This document shows, piece after piece, positions 1-5,149 of a DNA stretch of 5,849 bases. Within the stretch, counting starts at the first letter, position 1; every line of letters starts with the position of its first letter. The notes beneath the pieces were generated by a model. That model saw only the letters and a list, made by a program, of their open reading frames with translations, did no database searches and was not told the DNA's origin. This stretch comes from Deltaproteobacteria bacterium (GTDB lineage Bacteria; Myxococcota_A; UBA9160; PR03), in the NCBI GenBank assembly GCA_018262315.1, contig JAGSPS010000212.1, positions 1 through 5,849 of the forward strand, written 5' to 3'. The position numbers and the translations under genes are program-made.

Positions 1-212
1 AAGAGCAGGAACGCCGCCCGAACGGCGGTCACGGAGATCGCCATGTGATGGGCGATCGCGGCGCAGACGCCCGCAATGCGGCGGTCGGGATGACCGCGGT
101 GCCACTCGGAGGGGTCGCGGAGGCCGCCGGCGACGCGACTCCCACAGTAGCGGCACTTGATCGCTTCGGACTGGATCTGCTCGGCGCACCAGGGACAGGT
201 TCGAGTCGACAT
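1..212 (-). CDS. Zinc-ribbon PspC-domain protein (3' end cut by window)
   Basis: The gene is read from an ATG at 212 leftwards off the window, giving about 70 visible residues. Residues 6-23 form a small zinc ribbon, CPWC followed ten residues later by CRYC (Cys6, Cys9, Cys20, Cys23). After a short linker, residues 44-70 carry the PspC signature: RRIAGVCAAIA, then VTAVRAAFLL, where the first membrane helix begins. PspC-family proteins are inner-membrane proteins first known from the phage-shock (envelope stress) response. Zinc-ribbon plus PspC fusions are a known bacterial variant, and their exact role is not established. A GAGGAG ribosome-binding sequence about 5 nt upstream of the ATG (around 217-222) fixes the start. 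The gene is divergent from the DUF1028 gene. Its 110-nt upstream region contains a CRP-like palindrome at 258-273. The membrane and C-terminal parts lie outside the window, so total length is unknown. Confidence 0.85.
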   Translation of the reverse strand, partial: MSTRTCPWCAEQIQSEAIKCRYCGSRVAGGLRDPSEWHRGHPDRRIAGVCAAIAHHMAISVTAVRAAFLL

Positions 213-257
213 GGTTCTCCTCGCGGGCGCTTCTTCGTCTCCTTCTACGCGCGGGTC

Positions 258-273
258 CGTGACGCGGTTCACG
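258..273. promoter_or_regulatory. CRP/FNR-like palindrome CGTGA-N6-TCACG
   Basis: This is a perfect 5-bp inverted repeat with a 6-nt spacer, the architecture and core (GTGA-N6-TCAC) of binding sites of the CRP branch of the CRP/FNR family. It sits midway in the divergent intergenic region. Its centre is about 53 nt upstream of the PspC start and 57 nt upstream of the DUF1028 start, so it could serve either gene. An identical palindrome with a different spacer lies at 5156-5171, upstream of the sigma factor. No CRP-family gene is present in the window, so binding is inferred from the motif alone. Confidence 0.5.
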
Positions 274-322
274 CGATCTCGGATGACAGTCCCGAAGGCT
301 GGAGATAGCGTGGCCCGCCAGC

Positions 323-1273
323 ATGGAACCGCGGCTCGTCTCGACCTTCTCGATCGTGGCGCGTGACGTCGCGAGCGGCGACCTCGGCGTCGCGGCGCAG
401 TCGCGGCGCTTCAACGTCGGAGCGGTCGTGCCATGGGCCGAGGCCGGCGTGGGAGCCGTCGCGACCCAGGCCTTCGCCGAACCGGGCTACGGCCCGCGCG
501 CGCTCGAACTGCTGCGCGCGGGCGTGGCCGCCGGGCAAGCGCTCGATCGCCTGCTCGCCGCCGATCCGGGCGCGGCCGTGCGACAGGTGGCGGTGGTGGA
601 CGCGCGCGGCGAGGTCGCCGTGCACACCGGCGCCGGCTGCATCCCGTTCGCGGGACACCGCGCCGGCGACGGCTTCGCGGTCCAGGGCAACCTGCTCGCG
701 ACGGACCGCGTCTGCGACGCGATGGCTCGGGCGTTCGAGCGCGCGCACGGAGCCCTCCCCTCGCGGTTGCTCGCGGCGCTCGACGCGGGCCAGGCCGCAG
801 GCGGTGACGCGCGCGGCCGCGAGTCCGCCGCGCTCTTCGTGGTGCGATCCGTGTCGGAGAGCGAGCCGTGGCGCAATCGCGCCGTCGACCTCCGCGTCGA
901 GAACCATCGCAAGCCGATCGCCGAGCTGCAGCGACTGCTGCACATCCATCAGGCGTTCGCGGCGCTCGAGGAGGCCACGCGCGCGCTCGGCGAAGGGCGC
1001 ACCGACGACGCGCGCGCACTCGGCGCCGAGGCGTTGCGCCGCGGCGGAGCACACGACGAGGTGTCGTTCTGGGTGGGCGTATTCCTGGCGCGCAACGGCG
1101 ACGAAGAGGCCGGCGTTCTCGCCCTGCGCAGGGCGCTGCGCCGCAATCCGCGCTGGCGCGCAGTGCTGCCGCGATTGCCAGCCGCGTATCAGCCGCCCGC
1201 GGCCGTGCTGCGCCGCGTGCTCCGGCGTCACGAGCTCCGGCGGCTGCGCCCGCCGATTCCCGCTCCGCCGTGA
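323..1273 (+). CDS. DUF1028 family Ntn-hydrolase-like protein with helical repeat tail
   Basis: This 316-residue protein is of unknown substrate. Residues 7-210 match the DUF1028 family, which is placed in the Ntn-hydrolase superfamily by fold. Visible signatures are STFSIVARD near the N-terminus, LGVAAQS (21-27), VGAVVPWAEAGVGAVATQAFAEPGYGPRALELL (32-64), DPGAAVRQVAVVD (81-93), TGAGCIPFAGH (102-112), QGNLLA (121-126) and AGQAAGGDARGRESAAL (155-171). Residues 211-316 form an Ala/Arg-rich helical tail resembling one or two TPR-like repeats (ALGEGRTDDARALGAEALRR, then GDEEAGVLALRRALRRNPRW). This replaces the peptidoglycan-binding-like tail found in other members. No signal peptide is seen, so it is probably cytoplasmic. 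ATG 323 is the first start after an in-frame stop at 284-286. Its ribosome-binding sequence is weak, with the nearest GGAG about 18 nt away. It converges on the kinase-like gene with a 7-nt gap and no visible terminator. The family call is firm; the function is not known. Confidence 0.88.
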   Translation: MEPRLVSTFSIVARDVASGDLGVAAQSRRFNVGAVVPWAEAGVGAVATQAFAEPGYGPRALELLRAGVAAGQALDRLLAADPGAAVRQVAVVDARGEVAVHTGAGCIPFAGHRAGDGFAVQGNLLATDRVCDAMARAFERAHGALPSRLLAALDAGQAAGGDARGRESAALFVVRSVSESEPWRNRAVDLRVENHRKPIAELQRLLHIHQAFAALEEATRALGEGRTDDARALGAEALRRGGAHDEVSFWVGVFLARNGDEEAGVLALRRALRRNPRWRAVLPRLPAAYQPPAAVLRRVLRRHELRRLRPPIPAPP

Positions 1274-1280
1274 CTCGCGA

Positions 1281-1943
1281 TCAGTGCAGCGGGAAGCGGC
1301 GTCGCAGCGCGTCTACGACCAGCGCCGCCGTCGCCTCGATCGACAAGGCTTCGGTGTTTAGCACCAGGTCGTAGTGCGTCAGGTCTTCGGCGGCGACGCC
1401 GAAGCGCTCGCGCAGCGCCGAGCGACGCGCGCTGTCCGCACTCGCGATGCAGGCGACGGCCTCCGGGAGCGGAATCCCCTGCGCCTGCGCCATGCGCTCG
1501 GCGCGCTGCGCCTCGGGCGCCACGACGAGCACACGCAGCGCGCGCAAGGGCGGCAGGATCGACGCGGCGCCGCGACCCAGCACCACCGCCATGCCGCGCT
1601 CGCCGAGCGTCGCGACGACGCGCACGAGCCCGGCCGGCGCCGCGGGTGCGCGGGCGAGCACGGTCGCGACGCGCTCGCTGATCGCAGCGCGTTGCGCGGC
1701 GTCGAGACGTGCGTCGAGGCGCGCCGAGAGCGCCGGATCGGCCGCGAGTCGGTCGATCGCCTCGGCGCCGAAGAGTCCGTAGTCGAGCCACTCGGCGACG
1801 CGGGCCGCCACCTCGTCGCCGAAGGCGCCCGCCCAGCGCGAGAACGCCACCAGCGGGCCGCGGGGCTGCGGCATCCCGGCGCCGCCCTCGATTTGCCACC
1901 GTCTTGCCTGTCGATCGAGAAGGTCCGCGAGTGACGCTGCCAC
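1281..1943 (-). CDS. Cytidylate kinase-like family protein
   Basis: This is a protein of about 220 residues of the cytidylate kinase-like (Cytidylate_kin2) family, P-loop NTPase fold, probably cytoplasmic. Numbered from the GTG at 1943, residues 5-16 give the family's N-terminal helix (LADLLDRQARRW). Residues 33-46 hold the nucleotide-loop region (AFSRWAGAFGDEVA). Residues 120-127 are VVLGRGAA, the conserved strand and turn, and residues 191-197 are YDLVLNT, the usual C-terminal signature. The loop keeps G-x-x-G but has no Walker Lys-Ser/Thr, as is common in this family. Phosphorylation of CMP is therefore uncertain, and a nucleotide-sensing role is possible. GTG 1943 is preferred because GGGGGGAG precedes it by about 4 nt and because the family helix starts just after it. 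A longer form from GTG 1988 (235 residues) has only a weak GGACGAG. It is divergent from the CBS gene. Confidence 0.75.
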   Translation of the reverse strand: MAASLADLLDRQARRWQIEGGAGMPQPRGPLVAFSRWAGAFGDEVAARVAEWLDYGLFGAEAIDRLAADPALSARLDARLDAAQRAAISERVATVLARAPAAPAGLVRVVATLGERGMAVVLGRGAASILPPLRALRVLVVAPEAQRAERMAQAQGIPLPEAVACIASADSARRSALRERFGVAAEDLTHYDLVLNTEALSIEATAALVVDALRRRFPLH

Positions 1944-2066
1944 GCTGCTCCCCCCAAGCGGCCGCAAGGTACCGCTGCGCGCGCTCACGTCTCGTCCGGC
2001 ACAGTCCCGCGAGGGCGAAATGGCGGGTCGTCATGAAGGGGCTTCTCGAATGTGGGGGCGCCGGAG

Positions 2067-2072
2067 TATCAT
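2067..2072 (+). promoter_or_regulatory. Possible -10 element (TATCAT) of the CBS gene
   Basis: TATCAT matches five of six bases of the bacterial -10 consensus. It lies in the only AT-rich patch (2067-2085) of the kinase/CBS intergenic region. A start of transcription near 2079 would leave a leader of about 18 nt that just contains the ribosome-binding sequence GTGAGGG (2085-2091). The -35 at the right distance, TTCTCG, is poor, so this is a weak call. I found no comparable promoter for the divergent kinase-like gene. Confidence 0.3.
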
Positions 2073-2096
2073 TGGAAAAATTCAGTGAGGGCCCCC

Positions 2097-2663
2097 ATGA
2101 CCCAACAAATCGATCGACCCGACGACGAATTCCTCGACGACCCCTACTTCGAGTCCGAGAGCGCATTGCCGCCCAACGCGGTCTTCGACGCCACCCTGCT
2201 CCGCCAGTCGATACGCGCCCTGCCCGCCCGCCATCCGCTGCTCTTCGCATCCCACCATACCGTTGCCGAAGCGATGCACGCGATGCAGAAGGAGCACCGC
2301 GGCTGCGTACTCGTGACCGAGGACGGCTCGGCGGAGACGCGCGTGCTCGGGATCTTCACCGAGCGCGACGTGCTGTTCCGCATCATCGACCGCGGCCACA
2401 ACCCGACCCGCCTGTCGCTCGCAGAGGTGATGACCCGCGAGCCGGAATGCCTGCCGGTCGAGGCGAGCGTCGCCTGGGTGCTCAACAAGATGAGCGTCGG
2501 CGGCTTCCGTCACGTTCCGGTCGTCGATCGGGACGGCCGGCCGGTCTTCGTGGTGTCGGTGCGCGACGTAGTCGAGCTGCTGGTCGATCGCTTCCCGCGC
2601 GAGGTCCTCAACCTGCCGCCGATCTGGGGCGGCGACGTGACCCGCGCGCGCGAAGGCGCCTAG
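2097..2663 (+). CDS. CBS-pair domain protein
   Basis: This is a 188-residue soluble protein made almost entirely of one CBS pair (Bateman module). Residues 1-40 are an acidic N-terminal extension (DRPDDEFLDDPYFESES). The first CBS repeat runs from about 41 to 100 and ends in the typical LGIFTERDVLFRII. The second runs from about 108 to 165, opening with EVMTREPECLPVEASV and ending with FRHVPVVDRDGRPVFVVSVRDVVELL. CBS pairs commonly bind adenine nucleotides such as AMP or ATP and regulate partner proteins. No catalytic or DNA-binding domain is attached, so it probably acts in trans or as a stand-alone sensor. ATG 2097 is chosen because GTGAGGG lies 5-6 nt upstream. The longer reading from GTG 2052 lacks such a site and adds an unconserved-looking lead. 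Its stop TAG lies directly at the edge of the oxidoreductase relic on the other strand. The ligand and partner cannot be told from sequence. Confidence 0.9.
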   Translation: MTQQIDRPDDEFLDDPYFESESALPPNAVFDATLLRQSIRALPARHPLLFASHHTVAEAMHAMQKEHRGCVLVTEDGSAETRVLGIFTERDVLFRIIDRGHNPTRLSLAEVMTREPECLPVEASVAWVLNKMSVGGFRHVPVVDRDGRPVFVVSVRDVVELLVDRFPREVLNLPPIWGGDVTRAREGA

Positions 2664-2771
2664 AACCGATCGTTCGAGTCCTGCGCGGCGAGGACGTCGA
2701 GTCGTGCGCGGGCACGCGCGCGCCGCCGTCACGGCTGCGACACCCGCGCCGAGCACGAGGACGTCGATCAT
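2660..2771 (-). pseudogene. 5' stump of an FAD-dependent oxidoreductase gene
   Basis: On the minus strand, ATG 2771 overlaps the SDR stop as ATGA and opens MIDVLVLGAGVAAVTAARA. This is the dinucleotide-binding beta-alpha-beta start (GxGxxA) of FAD-dependent oxidoreductases and flavin monooxygenases, genes often found beside an SDR. The reading then loses sense within an alternating GC run (about 2713-2721). In the neighbouring frame it continues as LDVLAAQDSNDRF, resembling the second strand of the same fold (typically DVLVLEA..DR), and stops at TAG 2662-2660. Normal members exceed 400 residues, so only about a tenth is left. The remnant ends exactly at the CBS gene's 3' end, as a deletion joint would. 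The first 19 residues are convincing. The second segment is weaker and could be chance. The original frame stays open antisense to the CBS gene down to 2082, but there it reads as Arg-rich shadow sequence. Confidence 0.5.
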
Positions 2772-3598
2772 CGCGCGAGTTCGGCTCGCGGCGTGGCCGG
2801 CGGCTGCGTCGCGAGCGCCGTGCGCTTCACCTGGCGGCGTGTGAACCCGGGTGCGATCGCCTGCACCACGTAGGCGGCCGCGATCGAGCGCGGATAGGTC
2901 ACCTCGCGCTTTCCCCTGGCGAGCGCATCCACGATCGAGTCGACGAGGCCCTCCACCTCCACCATCGAGCGACGCGACACCGGCGGCATCCGCGCGAGCG
3001 CCTCCGCGTCGAAGAAGGATGTCCGAATCACGCCGGGGCAGACCACGAGCACGTGCACACCGGCGTCCTCGACCTCGAGCGAGAGCGCCTGCGCGAGTCC
3101 GATCATCGCGAACTTGGACGCGCTGTAGGCCGTCTCGTCGGGTGTCGCGATCTTGCCGGCCACCGACGCGACGAAGATCAGCGAGCCCCGCCGGCGCGCG
3201 ACCATGCCGGGTAGCAGTGCCTTGGTGAAGCGCAGTGCGCCGACGTAGTTGACGCGCATCATGCGCTCCATGTCGTCGAGGTCCCAGTCGAGGAACGCGC
3301 GGTGATGACCGTAGCCGGCGTTGTTGACGAGCAGGTCCACCGCTCCGAAGCGCTCGGTCGCGGCGCGCGCGGTCGCCGCCACCTCCGCCGCGCACTCGAC
3401 ATCGCACGGGAACGCGCACGCCTCACCCCCCTTGCCTGCAATCTCGGCGGCGAGCGCGTCGAGCGCTTCGCGACGCCGCGCCACCAGCGCCACGCGCATT
3501 CCCGACGCCGCCAGTCGTACGGCGAGTGCGCGGCCGATGCCGCTCGAGGCGCCCGTCACCAGCGCGACGCGTCCACGGAACGCAGTGAGAGAATTCAT
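2768..3598 (-). CDS. Short-chain dehydrogenase/reductase (SDR), NAD(P)-dependent
   Basis: This is a 276-residue classical SDR that oxidises or reduces a carbonyl/alcohol with NAD(P)(H) in the cytoplasm; its substrate is unknown. The nucleotide-binding TGASSGIG is at 15-22, the D of CDV at 66, NNAG at 92-95, and Asn117 in RVNYVG. The catalytic Ser145 lies in FVASVAG, Tyr158 and Lys162 in YSASK, and PG at 188-189. The full Asn-Ser-Tyr-Lys tetrad is therefore intact. Arg41-Arg42 after the second strand favours NADP(H). The C-terminal part, from about 230 to 276, is an extended basic tail (TRRQVKR) that may contact a membrane or partner. ATG 3598 has GAGGAG about 7 nt upstream (near 3606-3611) and overlaps the TetR stop by 4 nt (ATGA), so it is translationally coupled. 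Its own stop overlaps the start of the oxidoreductase remnant in the same way. Expression is presumably controlled by the TetR neighbour. Confidence 0.93.
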   Translation of the reverse strand: MNSLTAFRGRVALVTGASSGIGRALAVRLAASGMRVALVARRREALDALAAEIAGKGGEACAFPCDVECAAEVAATARAATERFGAVDLLVNNAGYGHHRAFLDWDLDDMERMMRVNYVGALRFTKALLPGMVARRRGSLIFVASVAGKIATPDETAYSASKFAMIGLAQALSLEVEDAGVHVLVVCPGVIRTSFFDAEALARMPPVSRRSMVEVEGLVDSIVDALARGKREVTYPRSIAAAYVVQAIAPGFTRRQVKRTALATQPPATPRAELAR

Positions 3599-4314
3599 CG
3601 AAATCTCCTCGGGCGGGACGGCGGCGCCGCCGGGCGGCGGGCTTCGCCGGGCAGCCACAGGCGCAGCAGCACCCGCTTCAAGTGATTCTTGACCTGCGAC
3701 CGGAGCTTTGGGTCGTCGAGATCGCAGCCGAAGAGCTCGTGGTAGCGCGCGCCGGACAACACGAGATTGTTCAGGATGCCTTCGACGGTGATCAGCAGCA
3801 GGCGCAGGTCGAAGCCGGCAGTGGCGAACGCGTCGGAGCGCGTCACGTTGTCGAGAAAGCGCACCCAGCTGTGATCCTCGAACTCCACGCCGCGCGGGAG
3901 CCCTTCGCCGAGCGCCGCACGCGCGTTGAGACTCACCCAGTCGCGGTGCGCGAGCAGGAACTCGAAGAGTTCGTCCATCACGCGCTCGATCAGCGCCGCC
4001 GCGTCGTCGGGCGGCGCGGCGCCGAGCGCTCCGACGACGAGCCCGCGCACCTCGCCGTCCCAACGGCTCAGCACCGTGGAGTAGAGGCCTAGCTTCGACC
4101 CGAAGTGGTGCTGGATCGTGAACGGTCGCACGCCGACGGCGCGGCCCAGCTCGCGAAACGACACGCCGCGATAGCCGCGGGCGGCGAACAGGCGCTCGGC
4201 CTCATCGAGAATGCGAACCCGCACTTGCGCGGTCTCGGCCAGTGAACGTCGCCCGGGACGGGCCTTGCGCGACCGCGGTCCTTTATTGTCCGTCCGGCCA
4301 ATCTTTTTGTTCAC
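3595..4314 (-). CDS. TetR/AcrR family transcriptional regulator
   Basis: This is a 239-residue DNA-binding repressor-type protein. After a basic, unstructured lead (1-28), residues 31-78 form the TetR helix-turn-helix: VRVRILDEAERLFAARGYRGVSFRELGRAVGV, followed by the recognition helix and the characteristic HHFGSKLGLYSTVL (69-82). Residues 90-222 are the all-helical ligand/dimer domain, where sequence is poorly conserved and the ligand cannot be predicted. The C-terminus is Pro/Arg-rich. GTG 4314 is used because no ATG exists upstream in frame before a stop, and the next in-frame GTG (residue 31) would cut into helix 1. No ribosome-binding sequence precedes it, and a promoter at 4322-4350 suggests a leaderless transcript. 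Its stop overlaps the SDR start by 4 nt, so it is the first gene of a TetR-SDR operon. It most likely represses itself and the SDR, possibly through the repeat at 4295-4323. Confidence 0.9.
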   Translation of the reverse strand: MNKKIGRTDNKGPRSRKARPGRRSLAETAQVRVRILDEAERLFAARGYRGVSFRELGRAVGVRPFTIQHHFGSKLGLYSTVLSRWDGEVRGLVVGALGAAPPDDAAALIERVMDELFEFLLAHRDWVSLNARAALGEGLPRGVEFEDHSWVRFLDNVTRSDAFATAGFDLRLLLITVEGILNNLVLSGARYHELFGCDLDDPKLRSQVKNHLKRVLLRLWLPGEARRPAAPPSRPRRFR

Positions 4315-4323
4315 TCGGCCAAT
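4295..4323. repeat. Direct repeat CGGCCAAT x2, 21 bp apart (possible TetR operator)
   Basis: Two exact copies of CGGCCAAT occupy 4295-4302 and 4316-4323. They start 21 bp apart, two helical turns, so they face the same side of the DNA. They span the TetR start codon, and the second touches the putative -10. Position and phasing suit autoregulation. However, TetR dimers usually bind inverted repeats, so these would have to be two separate weak sites or belong to another regulator. Confidence 0.4.
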
Positions 4324-4350
4324 ATTATGCGGGAAGCCTGTCTACTTCAA
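4322..4350 (-). promoter_or_regulatory. Promoter of the TetR-SDR operon (TTGAAG-N17-TAATAT)
   Basis: Read on the minus strand, TTGAAG (4350-4345) is followed after exactly 17 nt by TAATAT (4327-4322). Each hexamer matches four of six consensus bases, and they lie in the most AT-rich stretch nearby. An overlapping CATAAT two bases upstream is a better -10 match but gives only 15 nt of spacing. Transcription would start about 7 nt on, at or next to the G of the GTG at 4314. This predicts a leaderless mRNA and explains the missing ribosome-binding sequence. Confidence 0.45.
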
Positions 4351-4363
4351 GCCCCAGAATCCC

Positions 4364-4429
4364 GCTGCAACCCAGCTGCGGACCGCGATCGTGCGTGAGC
4401 GCACCGGATCGTTGCAGATCGGTTGCAGC
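4364..4429. repeat. GTTGCAG motif cluster upstream of the TetR promoter
   Basis: GTTGCAG occurs at 4411-4417 and 4422-4428, an 11-bp tandem step within GATC-GTTGCA / GATCGGTTGCA. A perfect 9-bp inverted partner, GCTGCAACC, lies at 4364-4372 (pairing with GGTTGCAGC at 4421-4429). The cluster lies about 14 to 80 bp upstream of the TetR -35. It could be a binding array for an activator or a degenerate repeat; no protein can be named. Confidence 0.35.
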
Positions 4430-4438
4430 ACATCGCGT

Positions 4439-4471
4439 GCCCGAGTGCCGCGGTGCGGCCGCGAATCGGGC
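4439..4471 (-). other. GC-rich hairpin downstream of the sigma factor gene
   Basis: GCCCGA (4439-4444) pairs with TCGGGC (4466-4471). Inside it, CGCGG (4449-4453) pairs with CCGCG (4459-4463) around a 5-nt loop, giving about 11 GC-rich base pairs with a small internal loop. It begins 43 nt past the sigma stop, where a terminator could be, but no T tract follows on the minus strand. An intrinsic terminator is therefore doubtful; it may only stabilise the 3' end or be chance in GC-rich DNA. Confidence 0.25.
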
Positions 4472-4513
4472 GTTCCCTCACACTCCACCGCGTGGGCGAC
4501 GAGCGGGACTCGG

Positions 4514-5095
4514 CTACACGGCCTGTAAGACGCGGCGCGCGCGATACAGGTCCGACTTCACCGCGTCTTCCGTCTTGTCGAACTCGCGTGCGATCTCGCG
4601 GATCGAGTGATGATGGATGTGATGCATCTCGAAGAGCTGCCGCTGCTCGGATGTCAGCTGACGGGCCGCCGTCGACTCGAGCTGTGCGATGCGCTCGACG
4701 CACTCGTAGTGATCGTACGGCGTGGGCTCGCAGCGCAGCGTCGGGTGCATCAGGTCGATGGCCTCGGGTTCCTCATGGGTCGCGAGCGACACCGTGGCGC
4801 AGCGCTTCTTCTTGAAGCGCCTCGCGATGGTTCGCCGGGTGAGCCCGTGCACCCAGGCCGCAAAGGGCGCCTCGCCGCGGAACGTCCCAATCGAGGAGAG
4901 GATGTTGATGAACACCTCCTGAACGATCTCCTCGGTGTCCGCGCGGTTCCTGACGTGCCTGTCGACGAAGTGATACACGCGCGACAAGTAGCGCCCGTAT
5001 AAGATCTCGAAGGCCTCCTCGTCGCCCTCGCACACCCGCCCGATCAGCGCATCATCCAGCATCGCCGCAGTTTCGACCGTCTCCGCATCCATCAT
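4514..5095 (-). CDS. RNA polymerase sigma-70 family factor (ECF type)
   Basis: This is a 193-residue two-domain sigma factor, the length usual for extracytoplasmic-function sigmas; it directs RNA polymerase to a specific promoter set. Sigma region 2 spans about 25-98: DEEAFEILYGRYLSRVYHFV, then the core-binding DTEEIVQEVFINILSSIGTFRGEAPFAAWV and the basic ARRFKKKR. A linker of about 35 residues follows. Region 4 spans about 135-190, with its helix-turn-helix in SIREIAREFDKTEDAVKSDLYRARR. No region 1.1 or 3 is present. Residues 157-163 read MHHIHHH, five histidines where most ECF factors have a RY.EG-type turn. ATG 5095 (with a second ATG at 5092) has GAGAGGAG about 8 nt upstream. No anti-sigma gene is adjacent on the same strand; the next gene downstream is the TetR regulator with its own promoter. 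A CRP-like palindrome and a TTGAAA hexamer lie upstream (5150-5171). Confidence 0.92.
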   Translation of the reverse strand: MMDAETVETAAMLDDALIGRVCEGDEEAFEILYGRYLSRVYHFVDRHVRNRADTEEIVQEVFINILSSIGTFRGEAPFAAWVHGLTRRTIARRFKKKRCATVSLATHEEPEAIDLMHPTLRCEPTPYDHYECVERIAQLESTAARQLTSEQRQLFEMHHIHHHSIREIAREFDKTEDAVKSDLYRARRVLQAV

Positions 5096-5112
5096 GTCCC
5101 ACTCTCCTCTCC

Positions 5113-5125
5113 CAGTTCAGTTCAG
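5113..5125. repeat. 5-bp tandem repeat in the sigma factor leader
   Basis: CAGTT is repeated with a partial third copy (CAGTTCAGTTCAG), just upstream of the ribosome-binding sequence of the sigma gene. On the sigma strand it reads CTGAACTGAACTG. It is short and low in complexity, and it could vary by slippage and so alter leader length. No function is evident. Confidence 0.4.
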
Positions 5126-5149
5126 CCCATTGGGTGCTGGTTAGAACTC

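Noticed and set aside
45..308. 87-residue plus-strand open frame at the left end
   Set aside because: It is antisense to the zinc-ribbon PspC gene, whose cysteine pairs and ribosome-binding sequence are clear.
269..1231. 320-residue open frame on the minus strand opposite the DUF1028 gene
   Set aside because: It is Arg/His/Ala-rich with no motif and lies fully antisense to a clearly recognised family; it is a shadow of high-GC codon use.
2052..2099. Longer start (GTG 2052) for the CBS protein
   Set aside because: It has no ribosome-binding sequence and overlaps the probable promoter. ATG 2097 has GTGAGGG at proper spacing.
1709..3214. 501-residue plus-strand open frame
   Set aside because: It overlaps three well-supported genes in other frames and is Arg/Pro-rich without any motif.
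2082..3419. 445-residue minus-strand open frame spanning the SDR and CBS genes
   Set aside because: Most of it is a shadow of the SDR and the antisense of the CBS gene. Only the short stretch starting at 2771 looks like a real protein, and it is recorded as the oxidoreductase remnant.
3585..3598. GTGA-N6-TCAT, a near match to the CRP-like palindrome at the SDR start
   Set aside because: It has one mismatch in the core, imperfect outer bases, and lies within the TetR/SDR coding overlap, where a site would be unlikely to control anything.
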